A stretch of 64,000 nt of DNA. Origin: Melitaea cinxia. Lineage: Eukaryota; Arthropoda; Insecta; Lepidoptera; Nymphalidae. Where the stretch lies: NCBI RefSeq assembly GCF_905220565.1, contig NC_059417.1, positions 4,162,369 through 4,226,368 on the forward strand, read 5' to 3'. Positions 11,096 to 22,200 of the stretch are shown piece by piece (positions within the stretch are counted from its first letter, which is position 1; each line of letters begins with the position of its first letter). The notes below the pieces were generated by a model. The model had not been told where the DNA came from. It searched no databases and saw nothing but the letters and a program-made list of their open reading frames with translations. The translations under genes and the position numbers were made by a program.

Positions 11096-11806
11096 ATGAA
11101 AACATTGTATATCCTTGTTTTTTTAAATGCTTTAAATATTACAATAAAATGCAACGAAGTAAAAGATGGCAAAATTGTTTTAAATCCAAAATATCCGAAG
11201 AAATCAAACGTCATGAAAAGCAAGATAAAGATAATAAATGCTAGAAAGTTCGAGAACCTTCCTGCTTTAGAAAGTCGTAAATCAAACACCAAGAAGAAAC
11301 ATGTAACTAGAGATTCTTATACAGTTTTTCCGCCTATCTCTGAAAAAAAGTTATTTGAAGTTCCTGACAGTGGATATTTTATAGATGATGTGATTGACCG
11401 AAAACCAAGAGTTAAAAAAGTTTTACCAGAATATGGTTTTATTGTTGTAAGAGACAAAAGATCCGTTAAGGATGATATAATAGTTAACGATAACATTACT
11501 AGGAGGACAGGTGTAAGGAAAAAAGTACTTAGAAAAAGAAGAACTAAGGATTCCAAAAAGAAATTACGCGCACGAATATCAAAGTCTGTGGCTGGAGGAG
11601 TAAATGAGAATGATAATAAAACTAAAAACGTTAAACATGCAAAGAAAAGGTCGACTTACCGTCTTAAATATACTGAAAACGTTAATAAAAACGCTGAATT
11701 GAATGCAAAGGAAGTTCAAAAGTTAAACAAAAATAAAAAGGCAAAACGCGTAGGAAGAAAACGACGTCAAGAAAGAAAAGGTAATTTCGATGTATTGATG
11801 TCGTAA
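11096..11806 (+). CDS. Possible alternative product: basic secreted protein from retention of intron 1 (236 aa)
   Basis: If the 222-base intron at 11781-12002 is not spliced, the frame runs on for eight more residues to a TAA at 11804-11806. An AATAAA signal follows at 11848-11853, inside the intron. This would give a free, secreted Lys/Arg-rich protein without the protease-like domain. A separate gene with this end is also possible. The spliced reading is preferred because the junction keeps the frame and the full model closes at 500 codons. Confidence 0.4.
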   Translation: MKTLYILVFLNALNITIKCNEVKDGKIVLNPKYPKKSNVMKSKIKIINARKFENLPALESRKSNTKKKHVTRDSYTVFPPISEKKLFEVPDSGYFIDDVIDRKPRVKKVLPEYGFIVVRDKRSVKDDIIVNDNITRRTGVRKKVLRKRRTKDSKKKLRARISKSVAGGVNENDNKTKNVKHAKKRSTYRLKYTENVNKNAELNAKEVQKLNKNKKAKRVGRKRRQERKGNFDVLMS

Positions 11807-14800
11807 TAAATGAATTGTCAAAATTATTCGTAATTTTAATTGTAACGAATAAATTTACACACAAAAAGCCATATGCCAATATAAAATAGTTAAATCGAAT
11901 CATTTGATATTGAACTAAATAACAAAAAACAAATGAGACACATCATGTCTGAGATTTATGACGTGGAACTTTTAATAAAATTATTTATATTAATTTCAAT
12001 AGATATAAGCAGACGTTTAATAGCCGGGAAAGATGCCGTGATACAAGACTATCCGTACGCGGTGTCAATTCAAAAGAACAACGAGCACTGGTGCGCAGGC
12101 GCGTTGCTAAATCCGCGTCTCGTTATCACAACTGCGAATTGTATTTGGAAGTAAGTCATATTACATTGATAGGTATGCGTTAATGAGACAACTTATACAA
12201 AAAAGTTTAAGTAGTAAAGGTAAGTAAAGGGATATAAGGTAGTAAGTATTACAAAATGTGTTAATGTTTTAATAGTCTATAAGTAATTGGCTGCTATTTG
12301 AGACGGGTTTATATTTTTTTTAATTTTAAGCTGTCTTAATATAAAAGCATCTAATCTTAACGCATCGATTCTAATTAATTTAACAACGATATTATTTAAT
12401 AAGTTATAAGAAACGAAACCACAGTGTTAAAAGAGTCGACTTCGGTAGTCATAGTATACTTATATAGGCAATGCTATGACACATTCTCTAAAATTATAGT
12501 TTGTTTTTGGTATCTAGGCATGTTTCCTTGTAGAGCCTCTAAGCGAAATTAACTAAGTTTTATTAAGTTACTAATATTTTTTCCATCTCTTAAGAATATC
12601 ACAGCCACCTAACACTGCTCACTAGCACTTTTTTGTTCATGTGGTAAGTAAAGTGACCAGAGCTCCTAGAGAGAGTCCTGACTCTATCATGACCAGTATC
12701 TGGCTAGGGCCGACAACGCCTTTCGGATGTAGTATTGCAGGTGTCCATAGCCTAAGATGGTTTAGTACGATAGATACAGACAGTTAGACCATCCAATTAC
12801 TTGCCACTACACACCATCCTAGTGCTAAATGACGTAGGAACTATAACATTTTTATTAAATGTATACTTTCTGATCAGAGCCCGCAGTGTAAGTCGTATGC
12901 GCATCAGAGCTGGTAGCAGGAATATGGACAGAGGCGGCCAGGTTGCCAGGATACAGGAGGTAGTGAAACATCCCGATTGGAGCATTCGAAGCCATCCCGA
13001 TAATGACGTTGGGCTGTTACTTTTGGATAGAAATCTTAAGTAAGACAAAAATTATATTCCAGTCATGCTTACCGTTAGCAGGATATGTCTCTTTAATCTA
13101 AACATTTCTTTAATCTAAGTTTGCTGTTGTGATGATTAATAGCTTGACTTAAGAAAAATAGAAAAGTAACCGAAAAAAATTAAAATAAAAAAATGTCACA
13201 ATATTTGAGTTCAACATAAATTATGCCCCTTTTACGATTATTTAGTTTCAATATGTTTGTATATTTAAAAAAAATCTCGATCGCTTCAGCCTGTAATAAC
13301 CTCTCTCCCTATGTGGGAGAAGTATCAGAGCTTAATCCGCCACGGTAACCCAGTGCGGGTTGGCGCATATATTCCTTACTATGAGTAACGATCGCTATCA
13401 GGTGTACATATTAACAACCGAGACCGACGGCTTAACGTGCTCTCCAAGGCATAGCGAGGAGACCCAGAAGGACAAACAACCAGACCGGAAATAAATACAT
13501 ATTTGTATAAACACAAATATCTACCCCGAGCATCGTTGCCGACATGGCATATGCAACATTACACCAGAGCGGTTGAAATATAAAAAAAAAACTATGTTTT
13601 ATTTATTATATTCGTTTTTCATCACAGATTTTCCGACTCGGTCCACGGTGTAGACCTTCCAAATCGTGCGATGTGGCCCGCTTTTGAAGATGTTTGGGTA
13701 ACCAGTTGGGGATCGGACAGAGTAAGTTGAAAATTTTTAACATAGTCCAATCGAACACAACTAAGAGTGACTTTAACAATTCATATTTGTCAAGATTGAG
13801 TTAAGAAAACGTTGATAAATGAATTTTCCTTTTATTTTATTTTATCTTTTATATCATTATATTATTAATTTTGTTTTGTTTTTATATTTTCAATAAAGCA
13901 GTCACACAATAAATATTCTGTTAAAGTCTTGTGGCTGATAGTTTTTTATTTTTATTTTTATAATGACTTCCGTCACTAATGGTTTCACGTAAGGATGAAG
14001 AATCCACGAAGGAGATTGTTCGGATACTTACCATTCAAAAGATTAAAGTAAATTAATAACAACAAATACCTATTTTCACTATAAAACTGAACTACAGAGT
14101 AACAAAAACACCAAAATCCAAAACAACAGAGTAACAAAATCACGTGTGGTGACCACAGCTAACGCAAGTGTACCCCTGTTTCGAGGCGAGGTGGCGAATA
14201 CTAGCGCGACCCCATCTCGCCCCACCCAGGCGGACGACTGCTCACACGTGGTGGTTTTTTAGTCAGTAAGAGTTTGACATAACCCTATGGCACCTTCGCA
14301 CCGGTGGGTATCCATGATGGATTTTCCCCACGTAAAAAAAAGTGAACCCTTGTTAAAGTTTAATTTTTATACCTAATAGTTTTTTTTTGAAATAACTCAA
14401 TAGGCACTTTATGGGTAATACTTTTTATTTGATTAGTTACTATTAATATCTTAATTAGTTATTACATTATTTTTTAGCGAGATGGCATATTTCAAACTGA
14501 TGGAGTTACATTACAAGCGTATCACGCGAAATTAGTTGACCGCGACAGGTGCAACAACATCACCCAGCGCTTTGGCGTTGTTGTTACGCGCAATTTCATA
14601 TGTGTTGCACAGACTGGTCGTAGAGCGCCTTGCACGGTAAGAATACAACTTTTAAAAACTATGACTGGCTAAGCAACATCCTCAAAAGTTTATCGTCGGT
14701 GTTATAAAAAACTAAATGCCATCGCTGAAAAGAGCCTTAAAATTATTTTATTATTTTCCTTCAAATGTGAACACAACTAGTGCTGTATTATTTCAGTGTT

Positions 14801-16360
14801 TTTAATACACACAACTTTATATACGTCGCACAAACTGGTCTGAAATAAGCTTTACATAACAAAAAGAATGCTAATTTTAGTACAGCTGTTTCACGATACC
14901 TCGTAAACTCATAGGAAATGTAAATAAAATGCGTCACGCAGTCTTCTCAAGGAATGTATAATATATTTGAGAAATAAATAGTCAATAAGTCAGAAATGGT
15001 TTAAAATATTTTGCTGTAGTGTTGTTGTACGCAATGAATGACTTAGTTTTAATTTTTGCAACAATTATCCTTCAAATGTAATAATCAAGTGAAGCAATTT
15101 TAGTCATCATCGTCATCATCATTACAGCCTATACAGTTCACTGCTGGACAAAGGCCTCCACAAGTTTACGCCAAAAATAACGTGAACTCATGTGTTTTGC
15201 CCATAGTCACCACGCCGGGCAGGCGGGTTGGTGACCGCAGGGCTGGCTTTGTCGCGCCGAAGACGCTGCTGCCCGTCTTCGGCCTTGTGTATTTCAAATT
15301 GTGTATTCAAAAAAAAAAACAATTTTAGTGCGTGCTCTTATTTCGTACCTTAATATAAAATTAAAAAATACTTTATTTACAGCGGGATACGGGGGCGCCA
15401 GCTGTAAGTGATGGAATCTTATGGGGATTAGCATCATGGGGTATACGGAAATTGTAAGTATAGTAAAAAATTTAACCCTACCTAAGAAACTCTTAAAGTA
15501 AGCAATAAACCTAGATTGTGTAGAGACGTAGAGTTCTCACTGTGTAATTTTAAAAGATTTCTGGTCATTGCCAGATAAAAAATTAAATATCTGTATATAT
15601 AACGATACTGCAAAGTTAAACAAATGCTGTTATTAATGTTAGTATAATAAAGATAAAAAGTCTGTTGGTGCCACAACGCGTAGAGACTTCGTTTTTGGAG
15701 TTTGCTTCATTTTCATATATAAGTCCCCGGTATGAAAAAAATGTGAGGCGGCAAATCTACTAAATGAATAACCTCGTTACATTTTTGTGCGTCATCTCAT
15801 GGCGTCATCAGATGGCGTTATTTGATTCGCTTATTTACCATTTGATACGGTATTAATCCTTTTCTTATACTAGTAAGCCTTTTTTGTGCCTATTTTGACA
15901 GTTGATCTGAAGGAGTAAACTCCAGTCGTGGGTCGGAGCTGACACAAACACTTTTTTATCTATTATTTGAAACGCATATACTTTCCATATCTTCCTCTCC
16001 TTTCCTCTTCTCTCCCGTACCTTCGCCAAGCAATTTACTGATAGATTATCATGTTTTTATTTATCAGGTGAATAACACCCTTAGTCTGTCTGGAGAAAGG
16101 GAATAAATACGTTTGTTAGAAGCTTAAATAATAACCATAAACCGTGATATATATCCTAATTGAGTTTTATTTGTTTTAGATGTGGTACTGAACGTTTTCC
16201 AGCAATGTTTTCATACACAGCATCTCGCTCTAACCTGGACTTTATAACGAATGCTACTCACTACTTGATGTCAGACAAGCGTAACTACCCCTACCCAGAT
16301 AGATTTGTCGTCAACGAAGTTGAAACCACCTCGATTTCTGCAACTACACCGTTCTTTTGA
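11096..16360 (+). CDS. Secreted serine protease homologue (inactive) with basic N-terminal extension, 7 exons, 499 aa
   Basis: Exons are 11096-11780, 12003-12150, 12878-13039, 13628-13721, 14478-14636, 15383-15453 and 16180-16360. All introns are GT-AG with matching phases, giving exactly 500 codons. Residues 1-19 (MKTLYILVFLNALNITIKC) look like a signal peptide. Residues 20-228 are Lys/Arg-rich and low in complexity. Residues from about 229 form a chymotrypsin fold starting at RR/LIAGKDA, which resembles a zymogen cleavage site. The catalytic triad is broken: His is replaced by Asn274 (TTANC for TAAHC), Asp321 is kept (DNDVGLL), and Ser is replaced by Thr419 (CTRDTGAP for CQGDSGGP). The pocket position before it is also not Asp. 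Such proteins usually act as cofactors, binders or regulators in immunity, matrix or seminal fluid; which applies here is unknown. A short Thr/Ser-rich tail follows the fold. AATAAA signals follow at 16456 and 16514. Confidence 0.88.
11848..11853 (+). promoter_or_regulatory. Intronic AATAAA polyadenylation signal
   Basis: A perfect AATAAA 42 bases after the read-through stop of the first exon, within intron 1 of the protease homologue. It could serve premature polyadenylation. Confidence 0.4.
12630..12765 (+). repeat. Repeat family B fragment
   Basis: GGTAAGTAAAGTGACCAGAG and GCCGACAACGCC with a decayed remainder match family B. It lies in intron 2 of the protease homologue. Confidence 0.6.
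13280..13560 (-). repeat. SINE family C copy
   Basis: GCTTCAGCCTGTAATAACCT, AGTAACGATCGCTATCAGGT and GACGGCTTAACGTGCTCTCC match the reverse of the copy at 27495. The tRNA-like head is decayed. Intron 3 of the protease homologue. Confidence 0.75.
14140..14340. repeat. Unclassified GC-rich transposable-element fragment
   Basis: A GC-rich insert with CACGTGTG and CACACGTG about 100 bases apart in inverted orientation, then TTTTTTAGTCAGTAAGAGTT and a GGATTTTCCCCACGTAAAAA end. It looks like the 3' end of a retroelement. I found no second copy in the window. Confidence 0.4.
15105..15310 (+). repeat. Repeat family A copy
   Basis: An ATCATCGTCATCATCATTA lead is followed by CACTGCTGGACAAAGGCCTC and the GGGCAGGCGGGTTGGTGACC body, ending near an A-rich stretch. 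Intron 5 of the protease homologue. Confidence 0.75.
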
Positions 16361-19299
16361 TTTAAATCAACTGTATATTCTTTATATTTAGTTGATAATG
16401 TTATCAGATTTTAGCTATTTTTTGGTTTTATGTATAAAGATATAAGGTTCAAAATAATAAAATATCTACATAAAAAATTGTTAGTTAGATCGTAATTATG
16501 TCATATCGTAAGAAATAAAACAATTTTTATTTGTATATGAGCATATTTAATATTTTCTTTTTCAAAATTGTAAAACTCACATTTTGAAATTGCAAAAATT
16601 ATAACTAAATTTCTCATATCGTTTATAGTAACAATCGCCATTTTGTATTTTTCTCCACATCTGTATTACTATCAAATTAATAATAATCGTAAACCATTTA
16701 TACATCTCTAATAATAATATATTTTAATGTCTAACAAATTCATCTCAACGTTTTCATCATTCATTTTCGTTATCCCAACATCAACGTTTACATATTTCTA
16801 ATCAACTTTTTTATAATATTCTAATCAATATTTTTTACATACTCCATTTACAAGGACTACTGTTTTTCTTTCTTTCTAATGCACCGAATTTTTCAGAAAA
16901 ATAATATATTGGAATGATTTAAAACTAATAAGAAAATTAAACTTAAAATTAATTAAGAAACTTAATAAAATATACCTATAGAAATAAAATGAATTAATAA
17001 TCAATTCGTTTCTTTGGCAATCTTTCGTATTCAAAAGTGAATTTACAATTTTATAAAAACTTGCGTAAGCTTTATTTCTATTGAGAAAAACTGGCAAAGT
17101 GGAAAAAGTATTGTACATTCTGTAGAGTGACTGCATTATTTTTGACGTAATATAAGCTTGTATTGTTAATCTTTCAGAAGTTTCAGAACTTTGGTTTGGA
17201 AACATGATAGATTTAAAACGTATATAAGTCGTGAAATTGCAAATAAATTTGGTGATTGAAACCATATTAAAGAATTTAAAATTCATAATACAATCTATTA
17301 TTTTAGGAAAGACTGGAACGATTGAGATTGTAATGACGTATACATTTTGAAGATGTAATAAATCTTAGTAAATACACATACGTATGTACAAGATTTTTTT
17401 GACATATGTCATCAAACGATTGTAACTTCGCTTCGGATACGACCATGAATATGTAAAGAATGTCGGTACAATTTTATATCGTCAAAAATTGCAGTCACCA
17501 GTAGCAAAGAAATAAGCGTTTATCATTGATTTATCATTGAATTATCATCTACAATATGTATGTATTAACTTATTAACGAAAACTATTGTCTATTACACTA
17601 TTGCATGAGAAGAAGATAATAAGAACTGGCCGATAATTAAATATAATAAAAAAAAAAAAACAAGAAAATGTCGAACTTACGTCATCTAACAACGGAATCG
17701 AATAACATTACGAGGTATTTCAAAATTTACAACACAATTTTAGGCCCAAAGTAGATTTTTTTCACCGAGAAAGATCTGATATATTTGATTATTTCTTTTA
17801 ACCAGAAACTGTTAAACCTTATTTTGTACACTGTAAGCAATATCTAACTTTAAACCTACCTAAAGTACCTGGCCATATAATCTATGGTAACAAGTAGATA
17901 TACAAGATCAAAATATTGTTTATTGTACTGAGCAAAGCGAAAATATTGGCATATTTCATAAATTACAACTAGCAACACCATAAATTAAAGTATCTTAGAT
18001 AATTAAAAAAATAAACCTAAAATTAACATCAGTGTTGCAATAAGGAAATGCTATAAAAAATTAAAATTTTGGATGGAGCCAATCACGATACAGTGTTTTG
18101 AATAAATTTATAAATATATATAGATATATAAGAAATATATTAATCGTTTGTAAATACTACAGAACTATTAGTATAATACAAAACAACAAATAAATTCGTG
18201 CTTCTTAAATCTAAAATGCCATTTAAAAATCTAACTTTAGACTCTGTTATACTAAAACTTACTATCAAAGAGAAATGTTGTATTTCGATCACCGAGATTT
18301 TTTAGATTTCAAATATATATCCAGCTGCCCACTTATTATTTTTTTAAACACTAAGTCTATCGCACCAGGCAAGAAAATTTTCGACCTTACGCTAAAAACT
18401 CCCTGATTTTTTTCTTACATCTAAATATACACAAAATAATTTTGTACTCTTCGACGAGTTTAGAATGGCAACACTTTTTACAATATGGCAGCTTTGTACG
18501 AAGGCCGAATAGTTATACCTTTTTTTTTCTCAAAACTCGTTAGTCTAGATGGAAATGTTTTATGAATGATAAAGTATGATTTTTTTCTACATTACTTCAG
18601 AACAACAAGATCGAATAGGACGCTTAAGCACTCGAGTAGTGTTTGCTTAAACTTTAAATTCAGTTAATTAATATTAATCTATATTTTTAGACCTGTGTCA
18701 GGTCACGCCAAGGACGAGATAATAGTCATAGTATTTTATCATTTCTTTTCAATTAATCAGCGTCAATTTAATGGGACAGAAAAATATTAAATTCAAATGT
18801 ATTGATTAGAATCTTTAAAAGTAAGTAAAATACATAAATTATACGCTGATGTAAAATAAAGAGAAAAATATAATTCCCAGATTGATTTTTTACAAGTAGA
18901 CGGAAAGAAATTGTCTGTATGTTCTTCTTAACCTTGTACTTTTAAAAAAAAGATTTAATGCCATTCTGTCAATATACCTCAAATATTGATTTAACATGAC
19001 ATATGTATCAACAGAATGAACATTAAAATCGTACAATACAATAACAAAAAGAGATATCATATAACTTGTCAATTTGTAAAACCCATTTTTATTTTTCGTC
19101 ATTTTAGCATCATCATAACTTCAGTTTTATATTTTTCATTTGACTCCAATGTATTTTTCACTCAACATTTTCGAAATTGTCTATTAAAATAGTAATAACC
19201 ACGAAACAGTTACAAAAAATAAACCGCACATTGCACATTGTCCGTTCAGAAATATCCGAATTTGAATCCGAATAGATCCGAATATGTTTTGGGCGTGTC
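16361..19299. other. Convergent 3' untranslated/intergenic stretch
   Basis: AT-rich DNA between the stop of the protease homologue (+) and the stop of the NOL4-like gene (-). It should hold both 3' untranslated regions. AATAAA on the + strand lies at 16456 and 16514. On the - strand the nearest signal to the NOL4 stop is at 19088-19093, and another lies at 16526-16531. No coding signal or clear repeat is seen. Confidence 0.6.
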
Positions 19300-22200
19300 C
19301 TAGGGTTGGTTTAAAAGGAGAGCCTCTAATTCATCAGCTGATCGTAGTAGAAATGCTGCAGATTCACGATATCCTGTAATCAGTTGTCTGACTGCTCCTA
19401 CTTCTGCACCAGATAGCTTGTGGGATAGAAGAGACTTCTGAGACCCTGAACCTGAGAGAGATGATGAAGTTGACGTCGCGTGTAATGGCGTTGATACTGA
19501 TGTTTTCAGTGACAGGTCTGTTGGCGCTGGAGAAAGAGAAAAAATAAATATGTATTTTTCCATATTTCATTGTTAAATACACTCAAACGTGCTTCGAGTT
19601 CAAAACCAATCATTATAATGATGGAAAACACGTCACTTGAGAACAGGCCGGATAAAATAATGAAAAAATATATTTTTTCGGAATTTAGAATAACATTTTG
19701 GAATAGTATCGCGCTAAGTAGGCTTTGTAGGGACTTTGATACTTAGAAAAATATATTAGAAATAATATACTTTATAATTAAAAAAACTCATTTTTGAAAA
19801 TCATATTTGATATAAGAAAAAATGAATTATTGATAAATGGAAGCTATTTTATAAAGGAATTATAAATTTGTTAGTTTACCTGTCAAGTTAGGAAATGTAT
19901 GCGTATGGGCTGCCATTGCGGACAGCAAGGCGCTCTGGTAAGCGGCCATGGCTGCGTTCACTCCAACACCTAGGTTTAAAAAAATATATGACTATTAAAA
20001 ACATGTCATATATAATACTGTTCATTAAGTAAGCATAGCAGTTTATTAATTTAAGGTTCGTTAAAAAGATTTGATCTTTTAGTTGATTTTTTACTATGTA
20101 CTGAGAAAATTAACAATTAGCGATAAGATCATATTTGCACTTTATTATCTATTACTTGTTTAGGTTCTATTGATAGTATAAATTATTAAAAATAATTAAA
20201 TAACCTTCAAATATAGATACCTCGGTCTTTTTTACCTGTTGGTGGAAGTGCGGTCAGCGTTGATAAGAGAGCAGTGCTTGATAGTGCTGACGTTGGATTA
20301 GTGTTTGAACTGTAAACATAATGTCATTTATTTAAAAAATGTATTGCTTTAGAACTATTTAAGTTTTAAATTAGTTAACAGTCTATCCATATATCACTGC
20401 TAGGAAATTGGTTTATATGTGTTCTATTAAGAAACCTAAATGTCGTTCAATCAGCTACGTTACTACACTGTTATCGTGAGTTAGGTTTTTTCAAGATATC
20501 TTCTTCAAGGGCAAAGATAAAATTAGCTTTATACAATTTTGTACTTAAAAATTTAGCCCTGCAGAAATTATGCATAAGTATTTTATTTGAAATTGACGTT
20601 TTATGTATTTACTCACCTCTGCCTCCCAAACGTTGGAGGGTTTCCAAATGTGTTTGGGAATGTTGGTCTGAACAGCGGGGCCGGAGACGATGCTGGGCTG
20701 CAATTATTATATCTCATGTAAACATACTTTAAACATATTTCATGGTCAGACAATCAAAAAAAATGTATAGTTAATATAAACTAGACTTTATCGTGAGTTA
20801 GAATAAAGGGTAAACATACAGGTAAATCTGAATGATAAAAATTTTGTTTTCTCGCGATCAAAATGTGCGCTTTTCAGAAAACTCTACATTCAGATAAAAC
20901 TATACGCTTTTTATTAACTAATTTAAGAAAAATCGATTATTAAAATTAAAAAAAAAAACTTTTATACTTTTTAAGCAAACCACATACATTTTTTTTCCTA
21001 TTGAATCAGTACTAGAAGGGCATCGTTGAAAAAGCATATCGCCCTACCTCGCAGTCTTACTCCCGGCGTTTCCGTTGGCATTGTCCAGTTTCAGGCTGTT
21101 ATTGTTGAGCAGTGCGCTGTCGAGCGAGGGGCTGGCGTCGGGTCTCGCGTCGGAGCGCGCGTGCGCCGCGCCGCCCGCGCTGCTGACGGCCGGCGCGCTG
21201 CCGCCGCCGCTGTACAGGCTCAGGAACGACGACGATGTCGCTGTCGTGTCGATCGCCTGTGGGAGGGTTTATATTTAATGTCATGGCAATCAATCATCGA
21301 GAAACAGTTTTCTTTTTTTTTATAAAACTAGGTCGGCAAACAAGCGCACGGCTCACCTAACTAACTGTAAGCGATTACCGTAGCTTATAGATGTCTGCAA
21401 CAGCAGAAACGTCGTAAGCGCGTTGCAGACCCTATCCCCAATTCCCCCCAGGAGCTCTGGTCACCTTACTCACCAACAGGAACACAACACTACTTGAAAG
21501 CAGTATTATTTAGCTGTGATCTTCTGTAAGGTCGAGGTACCCCAGTCAGGCTGCTCCATACCTCAATAAGCTAAAGTTCTAAAATTGAGTCGATTGTTAC
21601 TCTAGAGCTTAACTATGATCGTAAACCTTATTTTATTTTTATCTTATTGCACTTCACGTATACATTACAAACATAATTTAAACATAGTAAAAGATTATGT
21701 ATTACAATGGGTGGACTTGTTGTTTCATTCAGACAACAATTTGATCGTAATTAAATTTAATTATTGAAGTTTCTTTGTCCTCATCGATTTCAAATTGAAT
21801 AGTTTGTTTATTATATATTATTCCGGTTATTTATTCTCAATCGAGGGATGAACTATGACCGAAAATGTCTTATAGATTATACGAGATCAATGAGCTGTTT
21901 GCTTCCTCCGATATATAAGGCAGTGTTAATACTGTGTGAGTGGCTTATTATGCACTTACAACTACTACACCACTGTATCTTAAAAACAAATGTAACAATT
22001 TATTTTTATATCAATAGAACCGCTACCAGAATGGTAAAATATTACCGACCTATTCATAAATGACTTTAGTAACAACAGACCTTATTAGTAGACATTCAAA
22101 TATTTAAAATCAAGGTTTTAATTAACAATTATAAGCAATAAGGTCTTTTTCGCGTTACAAATCGAAGTCAAACTGACCATAGGCGTAGGCACAGTGGGCA

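Noticed and set aside
11933..12002. Upstream start for the protease part (an ATG at 11933 with a hydrophobic run)
   Set aside because: It lies inside the intron joining the basic exon. The spliced frame closes the gene exactly, and the hydrophobic stretch is the polypyrimidine tract translated.
21026..21325. + strand frame of 99 codons rich in Arg/Ala
   Set aside because: A shadow of the GC-rich NOL4 exon 21048-21256 on the - strand.
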